A stretch of 64,000 bases of DNA, taken from the NCBI GenBank assembly GCA_016235045.1, contig JACRME010000016.1:62001-126000 (forward strand), given 5' to 3'. This DNA comes from Nitrosomonadales bacterium (GTDB taxonomy: Bacteria; Pseudomonadota; Gammaproteobacteria; Burkholderiales; Gallionellaceae). A model generated the notes under the pieces. It was not told where the DNA came from and ran no database searches. It saw nothing but the letters and a program-made list of their open reading frames with translations. Shown here one piece after another: positions 50,715-59,163 of this stretch (position 1 is its first letter; every line of letters begins with the position of its first letter). The translations under genes were made by a program, and so were the position numbers.

Positions 50715-51442
50715 CCCAGTTAGCGCTCGTCATCGACCTCAACGTCTGTGTCGGCTGCCACGCCTGCGTGACCAGTTGCAAGGAATGGAACACTTCCGGT
50801 TCCGCCGGGCCGCTGTGCGACGAACGTCCCTATGAGGCCAACCCGACCGGCACCTTCTTCAACCGCGTGCAGACTTTCGAGATCGGCCAGTATCCGCACA
50901 GCGAGACGCTGCATTTCCCCAAATCCTGCCTGCATTGCGAAGATCCTCCCTGCGTGCCGGTGTGCCCGACGGGCGCATCGTACAAGCGCAAGGAAGACGG
51001 CATCGTGCTGGTGGATTACGACAAGTGCATCGGCTGCAAGTATTGCACCTGGGCCTGTCCGTATGGTGCTCGCGAGATCGACGAGAAGCAGCAGGTGATG
51101 AAGAAATGCACCCTGTGCGTGGACCGCATCTACGACATGTCCATGCCGGAGAATGACCGCAAGCCTTCGTGCGTGAAAGCCTGTCCGACCAGCGCGCGCC
51201 TGTTCGGCGATATCCACGATCCTGAATCGGCGGTATCGCTGGCGATACGCGAAGAGGGCGGCTATGCGCTGATGCCGGAGTGGGGCACGCAACCTTCCAA
51301 CCATTATCTGCCGCGGCGCAAGACCAAGCTCAAAATCCACAAGGACGAGTTGGAGCGCGCGGACAATCCGCTCAAGGTCGACGGACAGTTGCCCAAACCG
51401 GGCAAGGGCGAATCGACGATGGACGATGTATCTGCGTGGTAA
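50711..51442 (+). CDS. soeB: Sulfite dehydrogenase, iron-sulfur subunit
   Basis: A 243-residue protein with four [4Fe-4S] motifs: CVGCHACVTSCKEWN, CLHCEDPPCVPVCPTGA, CIGCKYCTWACPYGA and CTLCVDRI...CVKACPTSA. This is the electron-transfer partner of SoeA, passing electrons to the membrane subunit. The ATG overlaps the soeA stop (ATGA). It is hidden in the track in the tail of a long shadow frame starting at 48845. Confidence 0.93.
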   Translation: MTQLALVIDLNVCVGCHACVTSCKEWNTSGSAGPLCDERPYEANPTGTFFNRVQTFEIGQYPHSETLHFPKSCLHCEDPPCVPVCPTGASYKRKEDGIVLVDYDKCIGCKYCTWACPYGAREIDEKQQVMKKCTLCVDRIYDMSMPENDRKPSCVKACPTSARLFGDIHDPESAVSLAIREEGGYALMPEWGTQPSNHYLPRRKTKLKIHKDELERADNPLKVDGQLPKPGKGESTMDDVSAW

Positions 51443-51463
51443 TTCCCTGCGAAGGAAACTGAG

Positions 51464-51527
51464 GTAGGAGCGCAATTTATTGCGCGATTGCGTTCAGGCA
51501 CAATCGCCCGATCAATCGGGCTCCTAC
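51464..51527. repeat. Palindromic repeat between soeB and soeC
   Basis: GTAGGAGCGCAATTTATTGCGCGATTG at one end and CGGGCTCCTAC at the other pair, with CAATTTATTGCG and CCCGATCAATCGGG as inner hairpins. It separates soeB and soeC by 142 bases in what would otherwise be a tight operon. Confidence 0.8.
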
Positions 51528-51584
51528 AGGACGCAGATGGTTTTTATTCTTTTTGGAAAGACAACCTGTTTACAAAGAAATACT

Positions 51585-52556
51585 ATGAAACCTGCATTCT
51601 CCGTGATTTTCCTGACCACCCTGCTCGGCGCCGGACAGGGCCTTTTCCTGGCGCTGTTTACGCACCAGACCTATGCCTTGTTCGGCCTGCTGCCCATGCA
51701 ATCTGACGCCTACTACGGCTTCGGCAGCGCGCTGGCCATGCTGTTTCTGGGGGGCGGTCTGATCGCTTCGTTCTTCCATCTTGGTCGCCCCGAGCGCGCC
51801 TGGCGTTCCGCCACGCAGTGGCGCACCTCGTGGCTGTCGCGCGAAGTCATCGTGCTGCCCGCGTTCATGGGCGTGGTGTTCCTGTACGGCGTCGTGCATG
51901 TGTTCGGCTACCTGCCCGTGATCGTGACCTTGCCCAGTGGCTTGGTCATCGACCTGTCAATCGTGATCGGTACGCTTGGCACTTTGCTGGCGTTTGCGCT
52001 GTTCGTCTGCACCGGCATGATCTACGCCTGCATTCGTTTCCTGCGCGAATGGAATTCCCCGCTGACGGTGATCAACTATATCCTGATGGGCGGCTCTTCC
52101 GGTTTCATCCTGGCGGCGTTTTTCTCTGCGACCTACGCACCGAGCGAGACGGACTTCTTCGTCGGCTGGGCCATCATCATCACCGTGCTGGCGCTGGCCG
52201 GGCGCGCCGCCTCGCTGCTGCGCAACGCGCGCCTGAAACCGAAATCGACCATGCAGACCGCCATCGGCGTAAAGCACCCCTACATCGTGCAGCGCTCGAT
52301 GGGCTCCATGGGCGGTTCGTTCAACACGCGCGAATATTTCCACGGCAAGAGTGCCGTGTTCCTGCGTGTAATCAAGCCGGCCTTCCTGTTGCTGGGATTC
52401 ATCGTTCCGCTGGCACTGCTGGCACTGGGACTGTTCTCGCCCGCCTTGCTCGGCGTTGCGTTTATACTCCAGTACCTCGGGCTGATGGCGGAGCGCTGGT
52501 TCTTCTTTGCGCAAGCCAACCACCCGCAGAATCTTTACTACCAGACCATAGGCTGA
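51585..52556 (+). CDS. soeC: Sulfite dehydrogenase, membrane anchor subunit
   Basis: A 323-residue integral membrane protein with about eight helices, of the DmsC/NrfD-like anchor type. FLTTLLGAGQGLFLALFTHQTY, GGGLIASFFHLGRPERAWRS and FLREWNSPLTVINYILMGGSSGFIL are conserved in DmsC/SoeC. It carries electrons from SoeB to quinone. The start at 51585 is chosen because the preceding 35 residues of the track frame fall in the repeat. Confidence 0.9.
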   Translation: MKPAFSVIFLTTLLGAGQGLFLALFTHQTYALFGLLPMQSDAYYGFGSALAMLFLGGGLIASFFHLGRPERAWRSATQWRTSWLSREVIVLPAFMGVVFLYGVVHVFGYLPVIVTLPSGLVIDLSIVIGTLGTLLAFALFVCTGMIYACIRFLREWNSPLTVINYILMGGSSGFILAAFFSATYAPSETDFFVGWAIIITVLALAGRAASLLRNARLKPKSTMQTAIGVKHPYIVQRSMGSMGGSFNTREYFHGKSAVFLRVIKPAFLLLGFIVPLALLALGLFSPALLGVAFILQYLGLMAERWFFFAQANHPQNLYYQTIG

Positions 52557-52566
52557 CAGCGACATT

Positions 52567-54354
52567 TTGAAAATCGCACACTCGCGCAATTACTGGCTAA
52601 ACCGTCTGCTGCCGTTCCTGCAGTGGAAACACATGGTGGACAAGCAGTCCACCAGTGCCGATCTGATCGCGGGCATCACCGGAGCGCTGATCGTATTGCC
52701 GCAGGGTGTGGCTTTTGCCACTATCGCCGGGATGCCGCCGGAATACGGCCTGTATGCAGCGATGATTCCGGCGATCATCGCCGCCCTGTTCGGTTCGAGC
52801 TGGCACCTGGTTTCCGGTCCGACCACCGCCATCTCCATCGCCGTGTTCGCGGCCATGAGCCCGCTGGCCGATCCCGGTTCGCCGCAGTTCATCAGCATGG
52901 TGCTCACGCTGACCTTCCTGACCGGCCTGTTCCAGTTGATCCTCGGCTTGGCGCGCATGGGGGTGCTGGTCAATTTCATCTCGCACACGGTGGTCATCGG
53001 TTTCACGGCGGGCGCGGCGCTGCTCATTGCGGCCAGCCAGGTGAAGAACTTCTTCGGCATCGCCATCGAACGCGGCGCGCATTTCCATATCGTTATCGAG
53101 CGCTTCATCGAGCAGTTCGGCAACATCAATCCCTGGGTGACGCTGGTCGGTGCGGTCACGCTGGCATCGGGAATCCTGGCCAAGCGCTTCATCCCCAAGC
53201 TGCCCTACATGATCGTCGCCATGGTGATCGGCAGCGTGGTCGCCTATCTGCTCAATCTGGAGATCGGCGTCGAGACCACGCTGATCAAGACTGTGGGCGC
53301 CTTGCCTGCGCACCTGCCGCCGCTGTCGCTGCCGGACTTTTCCTATGCGACCATCCACAAGGTGATATTCCCCGCGCTGATCGTGACCATGCTGGCATTG
53401 ACCGAGGCGGTCTCCATTTCGCGTTCCATCGCGGTGAAATCCGAGCAGCGCATCGACGGCAACCAGGAATTCGTCGGCCAGGGTCTGTCGAATCTGGTCG
53501 GCAGTTTCTTCTCCAGCTATGCCTCGTGCGGCTCGTTCAACCGCAGCGGGGTGAACTACGCGGCGGGCGCGAAAACGCCGCTGGCGACGGTGTATGCCTC
53601 GATCTTTTTGGTGCTGGTGCTGCTGCTGGTCGCGCCGCTGGCTTCCTACCTGCCGACGGCGGCGATGGCGGGGATATTGTTCCTGGTCGCCTGGGGGCTG
53701 ATCGACTTCCACCACATCGCCAGCATCGGCAAGACCAGCCGCTCCGAGACGGTGATCCTGTGGGTGACGCTGCTGGGCACGCTGGTCGACCTGGAGAAGG
53801 GCATCTTCTTCGGCATCCTGCTCTCGCTGACCATCTACCTGTTCCGCGTCTCGCGTCCCAACATCGTGCCGGTGGTGCCAGCCAAGGAGGAGGGCGCCTA
53901 TCATTTCGTTACCGCCGAAGACCAGCCGCAATGCCCGCAACTGAGCATGGTGCGTCTCAACGGCGCGATTTTCTTCGGTGCGGTGGATCATGTGCAGAGC
54001 AGTCTGCAAAAAATAGATGAGATCGACCCGCAGAAAAAATCCGTGCTCGTCGTCGCCCGCGGCATCACATTCGTCGATGTGGCCGGCGCCGAGATGCTGG
54101 CACAGGAAGCGCGCCGCCGCCGCAAGCTGGGCGGCGGGCTGTATTTCTACCGTTGCAAGGAAGACATCTACAAGTTCCTGCGCAAGGCCGACAAACTGGA
54201 CGATATCGGCGCGGGCGGTTTCTTCCCGACCATGTCGAACTGGATCAAGCCGGTGTACGCCACGCTCGATTCGGAGATATGCCGCAACTGCACGGCGCGC
54301 ATCTTTCCCGAATGCCATGTCAATCTGCCTAACGGCGAACCAAGGGTCAAATAA
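52567..54354 (+). CDS. SulP-family anion transporter with STAS domain (1 of 3)
   Basis: A 595-residue transporter. The N-terminal signature WLNRLLPFLQWKHMVDKQSTSADLIAGITGALIVLPQGVAFATIAGMPPEYGLYAAMIP is typical of SulP/SLC26, followed by about 12-14 membrane helices and a C-terminal STAS domain (VRLNGAIFFGAVDHV, SVLVVARGITFVDVAGAEML). TTG 52567 keeps the conserved N-terminus; ATG 52633 would remove part of it. A CRNCTARIFPEC tail with cysteines is unusual. Next to soeC, a role in sulfate export is plausible. Confidence 0.88.
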   Translation: MKIAHSRNYWLNRLLPFLQWKHMVDKQSTSADLIAGITGALIVLPQGVAFATIAGMPPEYGLYAAMIPAIIAALFGSSWHLVSGPTTAISIAVFAAMSPLADPGSPQFISMVLTLTFLTGLFQLILGLARMGVLVNFISHTVVIGFTAGAALLIAASQVKNFFGIAIERGAHFHIVIERFIEQFGNINPWVTLVGAVTLASGILAKRFIPKLPYMIVAMVIGSVVAYLLNLEIGVETTLIKTVGALPAHLPPLSLPDFSYATIHKVIFPALIVTMLALTEAVSISRSIAVKSEQRIDGNQEFVGQGLSNLVGSFFSSYASCGSFNRSGVNYAAGAKTPLATVYASIFLVLVLLLVAPLASYLPTAAMAGILFLVAWGLIDFHHIASIGKTSRSETVILWVTLLGTLVDLEKGIFFGILLSLTIYLFRVSRPNIVPVVPAKEEGAYHFVTAEDQPQCPQLSMVRLNGAIFFGAVDHVQSSLQKIDEIDPQKKSVLVVARGITFVDVAGAEMLAQEARRRRKLGGGLYFYRCKEDIYKFLRKADKLDDIGAGGFFPTMSNWIKPVYATLDSEICRNCTARIFPECHVNLPNGEPRVK

Positions 54355-56504
54355 TGAATAATCGTCTCGCTCGTTTCCTGCCGTTCCTTTCCTGGTGGCC
54401 AATACGCGGGCAGACGATCAGGGCCGACCTGATCGCGGGCATCACCGTGGCGCTGGTGCTGATCCCGCAATCCATGGCGTATGCGCAACTGGCCGGTCTG
54501 CCCGCCTATTACGGCCTGTATGCGGCCTTCCTGCCCGGCATCATTGCCGCGATGTGGGGCTCGTCCGCGCAGCTCGCCACCGGCCCGGTGGCGGTCGCCT
54601 CGCTGCTGACGGCTTCCGCGCTGGCGCCGCTGGCCGCCACCGGTTCCGAACAGTTCGTCGCCTTGGCCATCCTGCTGGCGCTGCTGGTCGGCCTGATCCA
54701 GCTTGGCCTGGGTATCTTCAAGCTCGGCGTGGTGGTGAACTTCCTGTCGCATCCGGTGATCGCCGGCTTCACCAATGCCGCCGCCATCATCATCGGTTTG
54801 TCGCAACTCAACAAATTGTTCGGCGTGTCCATGGGGCGCAGCGAGCATTTCATCAACGACATCTGGGGCGTGCTGATGCAGATCGGCGAGACGCACGTGC
54901 CTACCCTGCTCATGGGCGTGTCGGCATTCGCCATCATGTGGTTGCTGAAGAGATATGCCCCAAAGCTGCCCGGGGTGCTGATCGCGGTCGTCATTACCAC
55001 GGTAGCCAGCTTTTCGATCGGGTTCGAGCACAACAGCAAGGGCATGATCGAGGAGATCATGGATGCCGACGTCAAGAACCTCGCCAACGACTTCTCCCGC
55101 GGCGAGATCAAAATCGAGGAATTGAGCGCTGCATCCAGCGCCAAGAAAGCCGAACTCAAGCAACTGCAGAAAGCGCAGGACGGCAGCAGACAACATATCG
55201 CCGCGTTGAAATACGAACTCGAACTGCTCAATCTGGAGATTCAGCATCTGGAAGGCGAAAACCGCAAGGCCGCGCGTTCGCTGCGCAAGTTCATCTTCGA
55301 GCAGCTTCCCGCGACCGATACGCAACCGGCCAGACTGTACCTGACCGGTCAACTGCCGCAGGGCGAAACATCGGACGGTTACCGCTGGCGCATCAAGAAA
55401 GTGAGCAAGGGTGAATTGAAGCTGGTCGGCGGCGGCGAAGTGGTGGGCAGCATCCCGTCCGGCCTGCCCGGCATCGGCCTGCCGAAAATGAGCTGGGAGA
55501 CCATCATGGCGCTGCTCTCCAGCGCGCTGGTGATCTCGCTGGTGGGCTTCATGGAGGCCATCTCCATCGCCAAGGCGATGGCAGCCAAGACCAAGCAACG
55601 TATCGACCCCAACCAGGAATTGCTGGGGCAGGGCATCTCCAACATCGTCGGCAGTCTGAGCCAGTCTTTCCCAGTCAGCGGTTCGTTCTCGCGCTCGGCG
55701 GTGAACCTCAATGCGGGCGCCGTCACCGGCTTGTCCAACGTTTTCGCCGGGCTCATCGTGCTGGTCGCGCTGCTGTTCCTCACGCCGCTGTTGTACCACC
55801 TGCCGCAGGCGGTGCTGGCCGCGGTGATCATGATGGCAGTGATCGGGCTGGTGAACTTCAAGGCCATCGCGCATGCCTGGCACACGCACAAGCATGACGG
55901 CATCGCCGCCATCGTGACCTTCGTCGCCACGCTGGCCTTCGCGCCGCATCTGGACAACGGCATCATGGTCGGCGCCGGACTGGCGATCCTCCTCTATCTG
56001 TACCGCACCATGAAACCGCGCGTGGCCATCCTGGGCCGCCACCCGGACGGCACGCTGCGCGACGTGAAGGTGCACAACCTGCCGGTGAGCGAGAACATCA
56101 TTGCCATGCGCTACGACGGCTCGCTGTATTTCGCCAACGTGCCGTATTTCGAGGACACCGTGCTGGAGGCGGTGTCCAACAACCCGCAAGCCAAGCATCT
56201 GCTGATCGTGGCGGACGGCATCAACCAGCTCGATGCTTCCGGCGACGAGGTCATTCATCACGTGGTGGAGCGCCTGTGCTCGAACGGTATCCGCGTGGTG
56301 TTCAGCGGGTTGAAAAAACAGGTGCTCGATATCATGCGCCATTCCGGCCTGCTGGTTTACATCGGCGAAGAGAACATCTTCCCGGATGAGGAAAAGGCGC
56401 TGGAGGCTATCTACGCGGAAGTGGTCAAGGTCAGGCCGGATGCAAAACGCCGTTTGCTGAAGCAGCACATCGGCGGCGACGACGGCGTCAAGACCTGGTT
56501 ATAA
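54354..56504 (+). CDS. SulP-family anion transporter with large coiled-coil insert (2 of 3)
   Basis: A 716-residue SulP protein, longer than usual by about 140 residues. The transporter signature (FLPFLSWWPIRGQTIRADLIAGITVALVLIPQSMAYAQLAGLPAYYGLYAAFLP) and C-terminal STAS domain are intact. Between residues about 225 and 375 there is a charged, heptad-containing insert (IKIEELSAASSAKKAELKQLQKAQ, ALKYELELLNLEIQHLEGEN), followed by a short beta-rich part, before the transport helices resume at MSWETIMALLSSAL. The insert is in frame. It overlaps the previous gene by one base (TAATG). Confidence 0.88.
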   Translation: MNNRLARFLPFLSWWPIRGQTIRADLIAGITVALVLIPQSMAYAQLAGLPAYYGLYAAFLPGIIAAMWGSSAQLATGPVAVASLLTASALAPLAATGSEQFVALAILLALLVGLIQLGLGIFKLGVVVNFLSHPVIAGFTNAAAIIIGLSQLNKLFGVSMGRSEHFINDIWGVLMQIGETHVPTLLMGVSAFAIMWLLKRYAPKLPGVLIAVVITTVASFSIGFEHNSKGMIEEIMDADVKNLANDFSRGEIKIEELSAASSAKKAELKQLQKAQDGSRQHIAALKYELELLNLEIQHLEGENRKAARSLRKFIFEQLPATDTQPARLYLTGQLPQGETSDGYRWRIKKVSKGELKLVGGGEVVGSIPSGLPGIGLPKMSWETIMALLSSALVISLVGFMEAISIAKAMAAKTKQRIDPNQELLGQGISNIVGSLSQSFPVSGSFSRSAVNLNAGAVTGLSNVFAGLIVLVALLFLTPLLYHLPQAVLAAVIMMAVIGLVNFKAIAHAWHTHKHDGIAAIVTFVATLAFAPHLDNGIMVGAGLAILLYLYRTMKPRVAILGRHPDGTLRDVKVHNLPVSENIIAMRYDGSLYFANVPYFEDTVLEAVSNNPQAKHLLIVADGINQLDASGDEVIHHVVERLCSNGIRVVFSGLKKQVLDIMRHSGLLVYIGEENIFPDEEKALEAIYAEVVKVRPDAKRRLLKQHIGGDDGVKTWL

Positions 56505-56532
56505 GAACGATTCATTATTGGGGTTTTCTGGA

Positions 56533-58116
56533 ATGTCGCACTCGGTTCCCGGCAGCAAGGCAGTACAAGGTTTTCGCGCAACGATAGGCAAGGATGCACT
56601 GGCTTCGGTAGTCGTCTTTCTGGTGGCATTGCCGCTGTGCATGGGCGTGGCAATCGCTTCCGGCGTGTCGCCGATGGCGGGTCTGGTCACCGGCATCGTC
56701 GGCGGTCTGGTGGTCGGATTGATCGCCGGTTCGCCCCTGCAGGTCAGCGGCCCGGCGGCGGGTCTGACCGTGCTGGTGTGGCAACTGGTGCAGCATCACG
56801 GCATCGCGATGCTGGGCGTGATCGTGCTGCTGGCCGGTCTGATGCAACTGGCCGCCGGGGTGTTCAAGCTCGGGCAGTGGTTCCGTGCCGTGTCGCCCGC
56901 CGTCATCCACGGCATGCTGGCCGGTATCGGCGTGCTCATCCTCGCTTCGCAGTTCCATGTCATGCTCGACAAGAAGCCGATCGGTTCGGGAATCGATAAT
57001 TTCGGCGGTATCGTGCCGGCGCTGATGGATACTTTCTCCTCGGGCAGCACCTCGGTGCAGGCGTTCTACATCGGCTTGCTGACCATCGCGCTGATCGTGC
57101 TGTGGAGCTTGTACGCACCGAAACGCCTGAAGGTATTGCCGGGGCCGCTGGTGGCGGTGGTGGTGGCGGTGATCGTCGCCGCCGCGATGGAACTGAAGAT
57201 CAAATACATCCCCGATCTGCTCGCCAACCCGGAAGACATCAACAACTTCTGGGCGGCCATCCAGTACCCCTCGCTGGAAAATCTGTATCACGCCTTCGAC
57301 AAGGACATCCTCATCGCCGCCGTGTCGGTCGCTTTCATCGCCAGCGCGGAGACGCTGTTGAGCGCGAGCGCGGTGGATCAGTTGCACCAGGGGCCGCGCA
57401 CCAAATACGACAAGGAACTGGTTGCGCAGGGCGTGGGCAATTCCATCTGCGGCGTGCTGGGTGCGCTGCCGATGACCGGCGTGATCGTGCGCTCCACCGC
57501 CAACGTCGAGGCGGGCGGCAAGACGCGCGCTTCCGCTTTCCTGCACGGCGTATGGCTGCTGATGTTTGCGGCAGTGCTGCCGTTCACCCTGAGTTTCATC
57601 CCGGTCGCCAGCCTGGCGGCGGTGCTGGTGTTCACCGGTTACAAGCTGGCCTACCCCAAGGCAGTGCCCGGTCTGCTCAGATTCGGCAAGAGCGAGGTGG
57701 CGATCTACCTCATCACCATCGTCATGATCGTCGCCAGCAATCTGCTGGAAGGCGTGCTGATCGGTCTCGGCCTGTCCATCCTCAAGCTGCTGCAGGCGTT
57801 CTCGCATCTGGAGATCAAGTGGGACGAGGATATCGTGCGTAATCGCGTGCAACTGCACCTGAAAGGCGCCGCCACCCTGATCCGTCTGCCCAAGCTGGCT
57901 GCCGCACTGGAGGAAGTGCGCCCCGGCTCCGAGGTGCATGTTCATTTTGAGCATCTGGATTACATCGACCATGCCTGTCTCGATCTGCTGTCCAACTGGG
58001 AGAGGCAGCATGAAGTCACCGGCGGTACGCTGGTGATCGAATGGGAAGAACTTTCCACGAAATATCATCAGCGACGCGCCGGGGTGCGTAAAAGCTTCGT
58101 GCGCGTAGTGACTTAG
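56533..58116 (+). CDS. SulP-family anion transporter, second subclass (3 of 3)
   Basis: A 527-residue SulP protein that differs from the first two in its N-terminal half: DALASVVVFLVALPLCMGVAIASGVSPMAGLVTGIVGGLVVGLIAGSPLQVSGPAAGLTV. This form is widespread in bacteria and is often placed beside carbonic anhydrase genes, so bicarbonate is a possible substrate, as well as sulfate. A C-terminal STAS-like part (LAAALEEVRPGSEVHVHFEHLDYIDHACLDLL) follows. The ATG at 56533 is taken instead of TTG 56518. Confidence 0.85.
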   Translation: MSHSVPGSKAVQGFRATIGKDALASVVVFLVALPLCMGVAIASGVSPMAGLVTGIVGGLVVGLIAGSPLQVSGPAAGLTVLVWQLVQHHGIAMLGVIVLLAGLMQLAAGVFKLGQWFRAVSPAVIHGMLAGIGVLILASQFHVMLDKKPIGSGIDNFGGIVPALMDTFSSGSTSVQAFYIGLLTIALIVLWSLYAPKRLKVLPGPLVAVVVAVIVAAAMELKIKYIPDLLANPEDINNFWAAIQYPSLENLYHAFDKDILIAAVSVAFIASAETLLSASAVDQLHQGPRTKYDKELVAQGVGNSICGVLGALPMTGVIVRSTANVEAGGKTRASAFLHGVWLLMFAAVLPFTLSFIPVASLAAVLVFTGYKLAYPKAVPGLLRFGKSEVAIYLITIVMIVASNLLEGVLIGLGLSILKLLQAFSHLEIKWDEDIVRNRVQLHLKGAATLIRLPKLAAALEEVRPGSEVHVHFEHLDYIDHACLDLLSNWERQHEVTGGTLVIEWEELSTKYHQRRAGVRKSFVRVVT

Positions 58117-58157
58117 CGCTGTCGCATGGCAATGCCATAGCGATTTGCTCAGTTAAT

Positions 58158-58179
58158 TGATAACTCCTAAGGGTTATCA
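58158..58179. promoter_or_regulatory. Inverted repeat upstream of soxY
   Basis: TGATAAC-TCCTAAGG-GTTATCA has perfect 7-base outer arms. It lies 91 bases before the soxY start. The inner AAGGGTTA matches the right half of the motifs between sat and soeA, hinting at a shared regulator. Confidence 0.55.
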
Positions 58180-58270
58180 AATCTACCCCCGTGCTGGTTA
58201 TGGACGCAGTTGCGGGGGTAAGATCAAATCCCCTCCGTTAGTGTCATATTGCCTAAGTAAGGGATACTGG

Positions 58271-58753
58271 ATGAAAGTGCAAGTTCGCAACACGGTAGAC
58301 ATGGAGCGCCGCCGGGCGCTCAAAGCAAGTGGGGGTCTGGGTCTGCTGGGCTTGTTTGCCGTGCTGGGACTGATGCCGACATCGGCCTTGGCCGGTGTGG
58401 ACAGGAAAGTCTTCGAAGCCAAGTCGCTGAGCGAGGCATTCAAGGCGATGGGCGGACTGGCGCCCGCGGACAGCAACCTCATCAATCTCGACGTGCCGGA
58501 AACCGCCGAAAACGGCGCCATGGTGCCCGTCATCGTGGAATGCAAGTTCCCCCGCACCGAGCAGATCGCCATCCTGGTCGACAAGAATCCGACCGCACTG
58601 GTTGAAAACTGGACGATAGCCGAAGGGACGGAAGGCTACATCTCCACCCGCATCAAGATGGCGCAGACATCGACCGTCATCGCGCTGGTCAAGGCGGACG
58701 GGAAATTCTACAAGGCAGTCAAAGAAGTCAAAGTCACTGCGGGGGGATGCTGA
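58271..58753 (+). CDS. soxY: Sulfur-carrier protein SoxY
   Basis: A 160-residue periplasmic protein with a Tat signal (MERRRALKASGGLGLLGLFAVLG...ALA). The body (LINLDVPETAENGAMVPVIVEC, RIKMAQTSTVIALVKADGKFY) is the SoxY fold, and the chain ends in TAGGC, so the sulfur-carrying Cys of the swinging arm is the very last residue. Most SoxY proteins have one or two Gly after it. ATG 58271 follows AAGGGA. It overlaps soxZ by one base. SoxB, SoxXA and SoxCD are not in this window. Confidence 0.92.
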   Translation: MKVQVRNTVDMERRRALKASGGLGLLGLFAVLGLMPTSALAGVDRKVFEAKSLSEAFKAMGGLAPADSNLINLDVPETAENGAMVPVIVECKFPRTEQIAILVDKNPTALVENWTIAEGTEGYISTRIKMAQTSTVIALVKADGKFYKAVKEVKVTAGGC

Positions 58754-59064
58754 TGTCCAACCCGACCAAAATTCGCGCCTCTGCCGCCAATGGCATCACC
58801 GAAGTGCGTGCGCTGATGCAGCACGAAATGGAAACCGGCCGCCGCAAGGATGAATCCGGCAATCTCGTACCCGCATGGTATATCACCGATATCAAGGTTC
58901 AGCATAACGGCAGGACTGTGCTGGAAGGCCAGTTCGGCACTTCCGTTTCCAAGAATCCCTTCCTGGTGTTCCGTTTCAAGGGCGGCACGGCAGGAGACAA
59001 GCTCGCGATCTCCTGGGCGGACAACCGCGGCGAAAAACGTTCGGACGAGGTGGCCATTAGCTGA
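58753..59064 (+). CDS. soxZ: Sulfur-carrier partner SoxZ
   Basis: A 103-residue protein without its own signal peptide, exported with SoxY. KIRASAANGITEVRALMQHEMETGRRKDE and ADNRGEKRSDEVAIS are standard SoxZ blocks. SoxYZ carries sulfur intermediates as a thioether-linked chain on the SoxY cysteine. ATG 58753 overlaps the soxY stop; ATG 58747 is an alternative. Confidence 0.94.
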   Translation: MSNPTKIRASAANGITEVRALMQHEMETGRRKDESGNLVPAWYITDIKVQHNGRTVLEGQFGTSVSKNPFLVFRFKGGTAGDKLAISWADNRGEKRSDEVAIS

Positions 59065-59163
59065 TACGACACTCTTAAAAAATCTGTACCTGCCCGGATT
59101 GCTCACGGACAGGTTCTGCATCATTCGAATTTACCAATAATTATTATATGGAGATCGGGAGAA

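Noticed and set aside
48845-51442. 865-aa plus-strand frame
   Set aside because: Its first 620 residues are an out-of-frame reading of soeA; only the last part, from ATG 50711, is a gene (soeB).
54168-56468. 766-aa minus-strand frame over the second SulP
   Set aside because: Antisense shadow with His/Gln/Asp-rich low complexity.
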